Source: Streptomyces canus
GTDB taxonomy: Bacteria; Actinomycetota; Actinomycetes; Streptomycetales; Streptomycetaceae
DNA: 64,000 nt
Direction of reading: 5' to 3'
NCBI RefSeq assembly: GCF_041435015.1
Contig: NZ_CP107989.1
Span: forward strand, 1,612,001-1,676,000
The notes beneath the pieces were generated by a model that did not search any database, was not told where the DNA came from, and worked only from the letters and a program-made list of their open reading frames with translations. The translations under genes were made by a program, and so were the position numbers. Numbering within the stretch: the stretch's first letter is position 1; the number at the start of each line of letters is the position of its first letter. Shown one piece after another: positions 17,198 through 24,846 of this stretch.

Positions 17198-18334
17198 TCA
17201 TCTCTTTCGTACGACGACGAAGTCGGCGAGCGCCGTGAACCGGTCCCGCACCCGGTCGGGCATGTCGATGGCGTTCAGGGCCTCGATGGCGACGGTGTGC
17301 TGACGGCGGGCCTCCGCCGCCGTCCACTCGCGGCCTCCGGCCTCCTCGATGAGGGCGGCGCGGGCCGCGAACTCCGCCTCGGAGAAGTTCTCGAAATCGC
17401 TGCTCTTGGCGTCGGCGGCGAGCATCTCTCCGAGCCGCTCGGAGGCGGCACCGCCCGCCGCGAGCGCGGCCACGACCGGCAGGGACTTCTTGCGCTGGCG
17501 CAGATCGCTCCAGGTCTGCTTGCCGGTGGAGACCGGGTCGCCCCAGATGCCGAGGAGGTCGTCGACGGCCTGGAAGGCGAGGCCGAGGTGGTAGCCGTAC
17601 TTCTCCAGGGTGTCGGCGGTGCGGTCGTCGGCGCCGCCGAGCACCGCGCCGATGGAGGAGGCGCAGGCGAGCAGGGCGCCGGTCTTGTTGCCCTCCATCT
17701 CCAGGCACTCCTCGACGCTGACGCGGTCGCGGTGCTCGTAGGAGATGTCCTGGGCCTGGCCGTCGATCAGGGCGCGGGTGGCGGTGGTCAGACGGCGGGT
17801 GGCGCGGCCGGCCTCGGCCGTGCCGAGCTCGAGCAGCACCTCGTTGGCCAGGGCGAACAGGGCGTCGCCGACCAGGATGGCCTGGGCGGGGCCGTGCACC
17901 TTCCACACGGTGTCGCGGTGGCGGCGCTGCTCGTCGCCGTCCATCAGGTCGTCGTGCAGCAGAGAGAAGTTGTGGACCAGTTCGACGGCGACGGCGCCGG
18001 GGATGCCGGTCTCGGGCGGGGCGCCGGTGACCTCGGCCGAGAGCACCGCGAGAGCGGGGCGCACGGCCTTGCCGCCGTCTCCGTCCGCGGGGTTGCCCTG
18101 GGCGTCGATCCAGCCGAAGTGGTAGGCGGAAACGGTGTCCATCGGGGGTGCCAGGCGGTCGACGGCCGCCTTCAGCTCCGGTGTGGCCAGGGTCCGGCCG
18201 CGCTCGAGGAGCGCGGTCACGTCCACCGCGGTCCTCGCAGCGGCTGTCTCTGCCGGGGGCACAGTGGGCACAGTCTCTCCTCTTGTTGCGGTACCGGAGG
18301 TGCTGGGGCCTGACGCGCCGTGCTGATCGAGCAT
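17198..18334 (-). CDS. Polyprenyl diphosphate synthase of the hopanoid operon
   Basis: A 378-aa trans-isoprenyl diphosphate synthase, most likely supplying farnesyl diphosphate for squalene. The first Asp-rich motif is LLHDDLMDGDEQRR and the second is FQAVDDLLGIWGDP; KTGALLACAS lies between them. Product length cannot be read with certainty from sequence. The N-terminal 45 residues (Ser/Thr/Ala-rich) are an extension beyond the core. Start: ATG 18334 overlaps the hpnE stop (TGATG) and has GAGGAGG upstream; a GTG at 18337 is possible. The equivalent streptomycete gene is about SCO6763 (from memory). Confidence 0.93.
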   Translation of the reverse strand: MLDQHGASGPSTSGTATRGETVPTVPPAETAAARTAVDVTALLERGRTLATPELKAAVDRLAPPMDTVSAYHFGWIDAQGNPADGDGGKAVRPALAVLSAEVTGAPPETGIPGAVAVELVHNFSLLHDDLMDGDEQRRHRDTVWKVHGPAQAILVGDALFALANEVLLELGTAEAGRATRRLTTATRALIDGQAQDISYEHRDRVSVEECLEMEGNKTGALLACASSIGAVLGGADDRTADTLEKYGYHLGLAFQAVDDLLGIWGDPVSTGKQTWSDLRQRKKSLPVVAALAAGGAASERLGEMLAADAKSSDFENFSEAEFAARAALIEEAGGREWTAAEARRQHTVAIEALNAIDMPDRVRDRFTALADFVVVRKR

Positions 18335-19728
18335 CACGCGGCCTCCTCGAACTCGAAGAGGCGGGCGGGGCGGGGCCGGCCCAGGGCAGCGAGGGCGGCA
18401 TCCGCCGCACTCACACCGCTGCGGACCGCACTCTCCATGGTCGCGGGCCACCCTGTGGCGGTCCACGCGCCGGCCAGGTAGAGGCCGGGGGCTTTCGTAC
18501 GGGCGCCGGGCCGCAGCCGTCCGACGCCGGGGGCCGGGGCGAACGTCGCCGTGCGCTCCCGGGTCACGAAGAAGTCCTTCACCTCGGCGCCGCGCGCGAG
18601 CGGAAGAAGCCGCTCCAGCTCGGGCAGATAGCGCTCGCGCAGCGCGGCCACCGGCTCGTCGATCTCGTGGTGCGCGGCCGACTGGGACAGGGCGAGGTAC
18701 TGGCCCTCGCGCAGCCCGGAGGCGTCGGTGCGGTCGAAGACCCACTGCACCGGAGTGCCGAGGGCCGCGAAGAACGGCTTGTCGAGCACCTTGCGGTCGT
18801 AGACGACATGGACGTTGAGGATCGGCGCGGTGCCGATCTCCCGAAGATTTTCCGGGACGTCCAGCGCGCCCTTCGGCAGCAGGTCACACGCCTCGTTCTG
18901 GGCCACGGCGAGGACGACCGCGTCGGCGCGGAGCGTCTCCCCGGGAACCTGAACGCTCCAAGTGCCGTTCTCGTCAGTAGAGATGGAGGTGACGCGTGTA
19001 CGGACCTCGGTACGCACGCCCGCGGAGTCGAGCGCCTTGCGGGCGAGCCGGTCATGCAGGTCACCGAGCGGGACGTGCGCCCAGCCGATGTCGGCCGCGC
19101 CCGGGTCGGACAGCAGACCGGTCTTGAACACCATCGCGGCGAGCCCCAGCGAGGCGTCGCCCGCGACCGCGTTGAGGGTGGCGACCCCGACCAGGTCCCA
19201 CAGGGCCTCGACGGCACGCGCCGACTGACCGTGCGCGGTCAGCCAGCTGCCGAAGTCCTGTGCGTCCAGGCTCGGATCGGCGAGGTCGAGCCCCTTGAGC
19301 GCGAGCGCGGCACGCCCCACCCTGGCCCGCTCGGCGAGCGAGAGATGCGGATAGGTCGCGAGGCTGCGCCCCAGATGCAGGGGCACCGGCAGCGCGTCAC
19401 GCCGGAGTCTGCCGAGCCGTCTGCCTTCGGGCCGGGCCACGTCGAGTACGGGCACGTCGAGCCGGTCCTGCAGTGGCGCCAGCGCCGTTCCCTCGATGCG
19501 GTCGAGGAACCAGCGGTAGGCGGTGCAGCAGCGCAGGTAGACGTGCTGCCCGTTGTCGACGGTCAGTTCGCCGCGCTGGAAGGAGAAGGCGAGCCCGCCC
19601 AGGCGTGGTCTGCCTTCGAGCAGGGTGACACGCACCCCGGCGTCGGCGAGCGCGAGCGCGGTGGTGATACCGGCGAGCCCACCGCCGATCACGACGGCGT
19701 CCCGCCCGGACTGCTGCCCGTCGGTCAT
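18334..19728 (-). CDS. hpnE: Hydroxysqualene dehydroxylase HpnE
   Basis: A 464-aa FAD-dependent amine-oxidase/phytoene-desaturase-like enzyme that reduces hydroxysqualene to squalene. The N-terminal dinucleotide fold is VVIGGGLAGITTALALADAG, followed by LGGLAFSF; the C-terminal FAD motif is GLYLAGAWTATGWPATMESAVRSG in part. Start: ATG 19728 with GGGAGGG upstream; it overlaps the stop of the DUF6380 gene by 4 nt. It completes the HpnC-HpnD-HpnE route to squalene, which replaces a single squalene synthase. Confidence 0.96.
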   Translation of the reverse strand: MTDGQQSGRDAVVIGGGLAGITTALALADAGVRVTLLEGRPRLGGLAFSFQRGELTVDNGQHVYLRCCTAYRWFLDRIEGTALAPLQDRLDVPVLDVARPEGRRLGRLRRDALPVPLHLGRSLATYPHLSLAERARVGRAALALKGLDLADPSLDAQDFGSWLTAHGQSARAVEALWDLVGVATLNAVAGDASLGLAAMVFKTGLLSDPGAADIGWAHVPLGDLHDRLARKALDSAGVRTEVRTRVTSISTDENGTWSVQVPGETLRADAVVLAVAQNEACDLLPKGALDVPENLREIGTAPILNVHVVYDRKVLDKPFFAALGTPVQWVFDRTDASGLREGQYLALSQSAAHHEIDEPVAALRERYLPELERLLPLARGAEVKDFFVTRERTATFAPAPGVGRLRPGARTKAPGLYLAGAWTATGWPATMESAVRSGVSAADAALAALGRPRPARLFEFEEAA

Positions 19729-19865
19729 CGCACACCCTCCCCTGCGCGGACGCCGTGGTGCTTGAACGATGCACGGTCGGCCGTTGCAGTCAGGGACGCC
19801 GTCCTCGAGCGGAGGGTTGCGTGCCACTTTTCTCCGGCGGCATCACCTTGGACCGAATTGTCCAT
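19725..19865 (-). CDS. DUF6380-family small protein
   Basis: A 46-aa basic, hydrophilic protein beginning MDNSVQGDAAGEKWHATLRS and rich in Thr, Ala and Arg, with no membrane segment. It is coupled on both sides: its ATG overlaps the hpnD stop (TGATG) and its TGA overlaps the hpnE start (ATGA). It matches a small streptomycete family (DUF6380) that I recall between hpnD and hpnE. Function is unknown; it may be a scaffold or simply preserve translational coupling. Below usual gene-calling size limits, so often missed. Confidence 0.8.
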   Translation of the reverse strand: MDNSVQGDAAGEKWHATLRSRTASLTATADRASFKHHGVRAGEGVR

Positions 19866-20815
19866 CAGGCGCGCCTCCTGACGGTCTGCCGCGTCACATG
19901 CCGTGCGTCCAGGCCGGACAGCCCGCGGACGGCGACATACGCCTTCTCACGTCCGGGCAGGGAGACCCGGCCGCGCAGCACCGCCTCGGGGTCGCGCTCG
20001 ATGCGGTCGAGCAGGCGGCGGTAGATGCCGGCCATGGCGGCGACACAGGCCCCGCTGCGCCGGTCGAGCATGGGGAGCAGCCGGTAGCCCTCGGCGAAAA
20101 GGGCGCGGGCCCGTCGCACTTCGAAGTGCACGAGGCCCGCGAAGTCGGCGCCCTCCGGTGGCTTCGGCCCCTTGAAGCCGGCCGAGCAGCCGAACTTCGC
20201 GAGGTCGTCGGCGGGCAGATAGACGCGTCCGCCCTCGGCGTCCTCGCGGACGTCTCTGAGGATGTTGGTGAGCTGGAGCGCAAGACCGAGCGTGTCGGCA
20301 TACTCCGGCGCGCGTTCGGCGGCGCGCGCCCCGGGTTCGGTGCCGAACACACCGAGTGAGAGCCTTCCGATGGCGCCCGCCACACAGCGGCAGTACACCT
20401 TCAGGTCGTCCCAGGTCTCGTAGGTCTCGCCGCGTACGTCCATCAGGACGCCGTCGATCAGTTCGTCCAGGCCGCCGAGCGGGATCGGGAAGGTCTGTGC
20501 GGCATGGGCGAGGGCGACGGCCACCGGATCGGTGTCGTCCTCGTCGACCGAGCCCTCCCGCACCCGGGTCAGCATCGCCCGGGTGTCCTCGAGTCTCGCG
20601 GTCTTCACGTCGTCCGCCAGCGCGCCGTCGCCGATGTCGTCGACGCGCCGCGAGAACGCGTAGAGCGCCGACATCGCACGCCGCTTGGACGTGGGCAGCA
20701 GCCTGATGCCGTACGCGAAGTTGCGCGCCTGCTGCCCGGTCACGGTCTCGCAGTAGCTGTAGGCGGCGAGTACCGGTGCGGACACATGCGGTGATGGCTC
20801 CACGGTCCGGATCAC
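19865..20815 (-). CDS. hpnD: Presqualene diphosphate synthase HpnD
   Basis: A 316-aa squalene/phytoene-synthase-family enzyme that joins two farnesyl diphosphates into presqualene diphosphate. The two Asp-rich Mg2+ sites are FSRRVDDIGDG and NILRDVREDAEGGRVYLP. YAFSR and YCRCVAGAIG are also conserved. Start: GTG 20815, overlapping the hpnC stop (GTGA). Downstream, its TGA overlaps the DUF6380 ATG. Confidence 0.96.
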   Translation of the reverse strand: MIRTVEPSPHVSAPVLAAYSYCETVTGQQARNFAYGIRLLPTSKRRAMSALYAFSRRVDDIGDGALADDVKTARLEDTRAMLTRVREGSVDEDDTDPVAVALAHAAQTFPIPLGGLDELIDGVLMDVRGETYETWDDLKVYCRCVAGAIGRLSLGVFGTEPGARAAERAPEYADTLGLALQLTNILRDVREDAEGGRVYLPADDLAKFGCSAGFKGPKPPEGADFAGLVHFEVRRARALFAEGYRLLPMLDRRSGACVAAMAGIYRRLLDRIERDPEAVLRGRVSLPGREKAYVAVRGLSGLDARHVTRQTVRRRA

Positions 20816-21714
20816 CCCTCTCCTCGCAGAGTGACGCCCACCTCGCGCAGCAGCTGGAGCTTGCCGGGCTTGGGCGGGCCGGGAAGTACGTCGTGTTCTG
20901 CGGCAGCGATCGCGCGGAGCGCCGCCCTTCCCCCCGCCACGAACCCTGCGAGCAGCAGCTTCAGTCTGCCGTGGACGCTACCCACCAGGGGGGCGCCTTC
21001 ATTCAGGAGTTCGCGGGCGCGTTGTGCTTCGTATGCAACCAGAGCGCGCACCGATGCGCTCGCGGTTTTCGCGGCGAGATCCGCTTCCTGGACGTGAAAG
21101 CGCTTCATGTCCTCGGCGGGCAGATAGATCCGGTCGCGGCCGAGGTCCTCGGCGACGTCCTGAAGGTGTTCGACGATCTGGAGAGCCGTGCAGATCGCGT
21201 CCGAGAGACGGATCCGCTCGGGGGTCGAGGAGCCGGTGACGGCGAGCACGAGACGGCCTACCGGGTTGGCGGACAGCTCGCAGTAGGCGAGCAGGTCGTC
21301 GTAGGTCTCGTAGCGGGTGACGAGCTGGTCCTGGCGGTTGGCGGCGATCAGGCCGTGGAAGGGCTCGGGGGTGAGCGCGCGGCGGCGGACCGTGGCCTGG
21401 AGGCGGCGCAGCAGGGGATGGGCCGGGGTTCCGTCGAAGACCCGGTCCAGATCGGCCTCGAAGGCGTCCAGGAGGAGCAACCGGTCCTCGGCCTCCTCGG
21501 ACGACACGCCGAGCAGCCGGGCGTCGGCTCCGCCGGGGGCCAGGTCGCCGTCGCCGATGTCGTCGACGAGCCGGGCGAAACCGTAGACCGCGACGAGGTC
21601 GGTGCGCCAGTCCCTGGGCAGGAAGAACGGAGCCACGGGGAAGTTCTCCCCCGCGGCCTTGTCGAGCGTCCCACGCTCCGGATCGCCGGCGCGCGCCGTA
21701 CCGGTTCCCGTCAC
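20812..21714 (-). CDS. hpnC: Hydroxysqualene synthase HpnC
   Basis: A 300-aa squalene/phytoene-synthase-family enzyme that converts presqualene diphosphate to hydroxysqualene. The first Asp-rich site is FARLVDDIGDGD and the second is EHLQDVAEDLGRDRIYLP; YCELSANPVGRLVL is the typical middle motif. It is the first large gene of the hopanoid operon. Start: GTG 21714 (VTGTGTARAG), which overlaps the stop of a 21-codon upstream reading frame (GTGA) and lacks a strong ribosome binding site of its own, so translation may be coupled to that leader. Confidence 0.95.
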   Translation of the reverse strand: MTGTGTARAGDPERGTLDKAAGENFPVAPFFLPRDWRTDLVAVYGFARLVDDIGDGDLAPGGADARLLGVSSEEAEDRLLLLDAFEADLDRVFDGTPAHPLLRRLQATVRRRALTPEPFHGLIAANRQDQLVTRYETYDDLLAYCELSANPVGRLVLAVTGSSTPERIRLSDAICTALQIVEHLQDVAEDLGRDRIYLPAEDMKRFHVQEADLAAKTASASVRALVAYEAQRARELLNEGAPLVGSVHGRLKLLLAGFVAGGRAALRAIAAAEHDVLPGPPKPGKLQLLREVGVTLRGEG

Positions 21715-21776
21715 CGCTCGCTGCCCGGGGCAGGGACGGCACGAGCTGGGCGGAGCTGGGGATCTTCGGTCGCCAT
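21711..21776 (-). CDS. Putative 21-aa leader peptide of the hopanoid operon
   Basis: A short frame, MATEDPQLRPARAVPAPGSE plus one Arg, begins at an ATG with GGGAGAT 8-9 nt upstream and ends in a TGA overlapping the hpnC GTG. This is the same coupling geometry used by the rest of the operon. It has no known homologue that I recognise. It may be a coupling leader, or the true hpnC start may lie elsewhere and this may be chance. Confidence 0.45.
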   Translation of the reverse strand: MATEDPQLRPARAVPAPGSER

Positions 21777-22030
21777 TGCCGTCACATCTCCCGTTCTACA
21801 CCGCAGACCCAATACAGACTATTTCGGACACGCCGCCCGGCCGTCCGCGCAGCGCCCCAGTGATCGGGTGTCGCGCATTATCGCCCCACTTGCCGCGATT
21901 AGGCACCCGTACAGCTTACGTTGTACAACGCGGCAAGGATCGTCGGGGTGTCCTGCACATCACAACAACACACCGATTGGCCCCAAGATTCCTAAGGGGG
22001 CCCGAAGTTGACGTTTCCTTTGCAGACGCG
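21777..22030. other. Promoter region of the hopanoid operon; no gene seen
   Basis: This 250-bp gap holds the likely promoter of the hopanoid operon. I see no confident -10/-35 pair. Notable features are the 12-bp palindrome CGTTGTACAACG at 21919-21930 and, on the minus strand, GGCGATAA (21878-21885), one mismatch from a WhiG -10 box but without a correctly spaced -35. The ABC-exporter terminator lies at its left border with the next operon. Confidence 0.5.
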
Positions 22031-22061
22031 GGGCCCCGCCGGAACAGTTCCGGCGGGGCCC
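22031..22061 (-). terminator. Terminator of the polymer/ABC-exporter operon
   Basis: A perfect 14-bp GC-rich inverted repeat (22031-22044 and 22048-22061) with a 3-nt loop begins 40 nt after the stop of the ABC ATPase gene. No U-tract follows. It separates the exporter operon from the hopanoid operon on the same strand. Confidence 0.85.
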
Positions 22062-22101
22062 GGTCAAGCGGAGCGGCCCTGTTCGTCCGCGGCGCGGTGG
22101 A

Positions 22102-22941
22102 CTACTTGCCCGTGAACTTCTCGTACTCCTTGATGACCTCGTCGGTCGGGCCGTCCATGCGCAGCTCGCCACGCTCCAGCCACAGGACGCGGTTGCAGGT
22201 GTCACGGATCGACTTGTTGTTGTGACTGACGAGAAACACCGTGCCCGCGGTCTCACGCAGCTCGCGGATGCGGGCCTCCGAGCGCTTCTGGAAGGAACGG
22301 TCGCCGGTGGCCAGGGCCTCGTCGATCATGAGTACGTCGTGGTCCTTGGCGGCGGCGATGGAGAAGCGCAGACGGGCCGCCATGCCGGAGGAGTACGTGC
22401 GCATCGGCAGGGTGATGAAGTCGCCCTTCTCGTTGATCCCGGAGAAGTCGACGATCTCCTGGTAACGCTCCCTGATCTGCTCCCGGGTCATACCCATGGC
22501 GAGCCCGCCCAGGATGACGTTCCGCTCGCCGGTGAGGTCGTTCATCAGGGCCGCGTTGACGCCGAGCAGGGAGGGCTGGCCGTGGGTGTAGACGCGGCCG
22601 CTCTCGGCGGGCAGCAGACCCGCGATGGCACGCAGGAGGGTCGACTTGCCGGAGCCGTTGGAGCCGATCAGTCCGATCGCCTCGCCCTTGTAGGCGACGA
22701 AGGAGACGCCCTTGACGGCGTGCACCCGGCGCACCCCGCGCGCCGCCTCGTCGGAGCCTCGCTTGAGGATGCGGCTGAGCGCGGCGGTCGCGCTGCCCTT
22801 TCCGGTCTTGGCGCCGTTGACGCGGTAGACGATGTGCAGCTCGTCCGCGATGACGGTGGGGGTGTGCTCGTCCGCGATGACGGTGGGGGTGTGCTCGTCC
22901 GCGACGGCGGGGGTGTGCTCGTCCCTGATGTCCTCAGCCAC
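22102..22941 (-). CDS. ABC exporter ATP-binding subunit (TagH/Wzt type)
   Basis: A 279-aa ATPase of the polysaccharide/teichoic-acid exporter class. Walker A is LIGSNGSGKSTLLRA, the signature is TYSSGMAARLRF, Walker B is VLMIDEALATGD and the switch His is in LVSHNNKS. TYSSGM is typical for surface-polymer exporters. The N-terminus carries three to four tandem copies of a DEHTPxV(I)A unit, encoded by a 27-bp repeat, which is not part of the ATPase fold. There is no C-terminal glycan-binding domain. Start: GTG 22941, overlapping the permease gene by 8 nt. It works with the permease just upstream. Confidence 0.92.
   Translation of the reverse strand: MAEDIRDEHTPAVADEHTPTVIADEHTPTVIADELHIVYRVNGAKTGKGSATAALSRILKRGSDEAARGVRRVHAVKGVSFVAYKGEAIGLIGSNGSGKSTLLRAIAGLLPAESGRVYTHGQPSLLGVNAALMNDLTGERNVILGGLAMGMTREQIRERYQEIVDFSGINEKGDFITLPMRTYSSGMAARLRFSIAAAKDHDVLMIDEALATGDRSFQKRSEARIRELRETAGTVFLVSHNNKSIRDTCNRVLWLERGELRMDGPTDEVIKEYEKFTGK
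22840..22929. repeat. 27-bp in-frame tandem repeat
   Basis: Copies begin at about 22840, 22867, 22894 and 22918 (period 27, 27, 24 bp), each containing CTCGTCCGCGATGACGG or a variant. They encode DEHTPxV repeats at the N-terminus of the exporter ATPase. The two central copies are nearly identical, so copy number is likely to vary between strains. Confidence 0.85.
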
Positions 22942-23863
22942 GGCCGTACCTTTCCTCCGCCTTCCAGAAGTACACGAAACCGCCGAGCGCGAAGAGCGCG
23001 GCCCAGCCGCCCGCGGCCGCCCAGACGTGGTCCGGCAGGTTCTCGGCGCCGTACTCGTCGATCAGGGCGAAGCGCATCAGGTCCATGTAGATGGCCGCCG
23101 GGTTCCACTGGAGCACCGTGGCGAGCCACTGCGGCTTGTCGGCCAGCATGATCGGGATCGAGAACATCACGCCGGACGCGTACATCCAGGTACGCATCAC
23201 GAACGGCATGAGCTGCGCCAGGTCGGGGGTCTTGGCACCAGCGCGGGCCATGATCAGCGCCAGGCCGGTGTTGAAGAGGAACTGAAGGATCAGCACCGGG
23301 ACGATCAGCGCCCAGGACAGGTCCGGGAAGTGACCGAAGCCGATCACCACGGCGAACAGCACGACCATCGAGAACAGCAGCTGCTGGAGCTGCTGGAGCG
23401 CGAAGGAGATCGGCAGGGAAGCGCGCGGGAAGTGCAGCGCGCGGACCAGGCCGAGGTTGCCGGAGATGGCGCGGACGCCCGCCATGACGGAGCTCTGCGT
23501 GAAGGTGAACACGAAGACACCCGTGACCAGGAACGGGATGTACACGTCCTTCGACATGCCCCGGCTGGCGTTCAGGATGACGCCGAAGATGAAGAAGTAC
23601 ACGGCCGCGTTCAGCAGCGGCGTCGCCACCTGCCACAGCTGGCCGAGCTTGGCCTGGCTGTACTGGGCGGTCAGCTTCGCCCGCGAGAACGCGAGGATGA
23701 AGTGGCGCCGGTCCCAGAGCTGGCGGACGTACTCGACGAGTGAGGGCCTGGCGCCGCTCACGGTCAGGCCGTTCCGGGCGGCGAGCTGTGCCGCCGTCAG
23801 GCCTTCGTCGGGCGGCACGGGCGCGCTCACCGCGACCGTGCCGTCATGCGTTGTCTCACTCAC
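22934..23863 (-). CDS. ABC exporter permease (ABC2/TagG type)
   Basis: A 309-aa integral membrane subunit. After a soluble N-terminus of about 75 residues it has six predicted membrane segments, including VYFFIFGVILNASRGM, FLVTGVFVFTF and LPFVMRTWMYASGVMFSIPI, as in Wzm/TagG exporters. It should form the channel with the ATPase encoded just downstream, exporting an undecaprenyl- or lipid-linked polymer, or a polar lipid. Start: GTG 23863 (VSETTHDG) with GAGGAAAG upstream; the frame continues further upstream but that part is antisense-like and overlaps the GT gene. About 98 nt separates it from the glycosyltransferase. Confidence 0.92.
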   Translation of the reverse strand: MSETTHDGTVAVSAPVPPDEGLTAAQLAARNGLTVSGARPSLVEYVRQLWDRRHFILAFSRAKLTAQYSQAKLGQLWQVATPLLNAAVYFFIFGVILNASRGMSKDVYIPFLVTGVFVFTFTQSSVMAGVRAISGNLGLVRALHFPRASLPISFALQQLQQLLFSMVVLFAVVIGFGHFPDLSWALIVPVLILQFLFNTGLALIMARAGAKTPDLAQLMPFVMRTWMYASGVMFSIPIMLADKPQWLATVLQWNPAAIYMDLMRFALIDEYGAENLPDHVWAAAGGWAALFALGGFVYFWKAEERYGRG

Positions 23864-23961
23864 TGATGGATAGCTTTCCTCTTCGGGATGCGCGGCCTGT
23901 GGGGGGCAGGGCATGAGCGTGGGGCCGCGGTGCGGCCCGGTCGCTCTCAGGAACGAGCTTG

Positions 23962-24846
23962 TCAGATGACCGGGGGCCGGCCCAGTCGGGTCAGGCGCCA
24001 GACGGTACGCCACTTCATCGGCCTGCGCGGTCCGCACGGCGTGCTCCAGCCCTCCCGGAAGCCGCCGAACCAGGCCTTCAGGGCGGGCCGCGAGGGGCGG
24101 CGCAGCAGGGTGAGGAGCAGCCAGACGCCGAGATAGACCGGGACCAGGGGCGCGGGCAGGTTGCGGCGGGCGAGCCAGACCCTGTTGCGGGCGACCATGC
24201 GGTGGTAGACCGCGTGCCGGGAGGGCGCGGTCGTGGGGTGGTACAGCACCATGTCGGACCGGTAGTCGATCATCCAGCCCGCATCGAGGGCCCGCCATGC
24301 GAGGTCGGTTTCCTCGTGGGCGTAGAAGAACTCGTCCGGGAGGCCGCCGACTTCGGCGAAGACCTGGGTGCGTACGGCGTTGGCGCCGCCGAGGAAGGTG
24401 GTGACCCGGGAGGAGCGCATCGGGTCGGCGGCCCGCAGCCGTGGGACGTGCCGCCGCTGGGTGACCCCGGTGTCGGGGTCGGCGATGCGGAAGCTGACGA
24501 TGCCGAGCCTCGGGTCGGCCTCGAAGGCCTGGCGGCACAGTTCGGCGGTGTCGTGGTTCGGGAGGAGACCGTCGTCGTCGAGGAAGAGCAAGATGTCGAC
24601 GTCGCGGCCGCTGGGACCGAAGGCCTCGATGCCGACGTTGCGGCCGCCGGGGATGCCGAGGTTCTCCGGCAGTTCGATCGTGCGGACGCCGTCGGGGACG
24701 TCCGGGACGGGCGAGCCGTTGCCGACGACGACCACCTGGACCGGGTCGCCGTCCTGCTTGGCGACCGAGTCGAGCAGGGCGCGCAGCTCCTCGGGGCGGT
24801 TGCCCATGGTGATGATGACCGCGCCCACCTTCATGCCGGTGCTCAC
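23962..24846 (-). CDS. Family 2 glycosyltransferase
   Basis: A 294-aa GT-A fold transferase. The nucleotide-binding N-terminus is GAVIITMGNRPEELRALL, the acidic motif is LLFLDDDGLLPNHD and the acceptor region shows FFYAHEETDLAWRALDAGW. A C-terminal hydrophobic stretch (PVYLGVWLLLTLL) and basic tail suggest membrane association. It resembles rhamnosyl/galactofuranosyl-type GT2 enzymes, but donor and acceptor cannot be read. Start: GTG 24846, overlapping the stop of the CDP-alcohol transferase gene (GTGA); an ATG four codons later is an alternative. Confidence 0.92.
   Translation of the reverse strand: MSTGMKVGAVIITMGNRPEELRALLDSVAKQDGDPVQVVVVGNGSPVPDVPDGVRTIELPENLGIPGGRNVGIEAFGPSGRDVDILLFLDDDGLLPNHDTAELCRQAFEADPRLGIVSFRIADPDTGVTQRRHVPRLRAADPMRSSRVTTFLGGANAVRTQVFAEVGGLPDEFFYAHEETDLAWRALDAGWMIDYRSDMVLYHPTTAPSRHAVYHRMVARNRVWLARRNLPAPLVPVYLGVWLLLTLLRRPSRPALKAWFGGFREGWSTPCGPRRPMKWRTVWRLTRLGRPPVI

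Noticed and set aside
8946..21714. Hopanoid operon as the previously undescribed system
   Set aside because: Gene content and order match the known streptomycete hopanoid cluster; only the small ORFs and regulatory features around it seem new.
21878..21885. GGCGATAA on the minus strand as a WhiG promoter for the hopanoid operon
   Set aside because: It is one mismatch from the -10 consensus, but no TAAA-type -35 element lies at the required 15-16 nt spacing.
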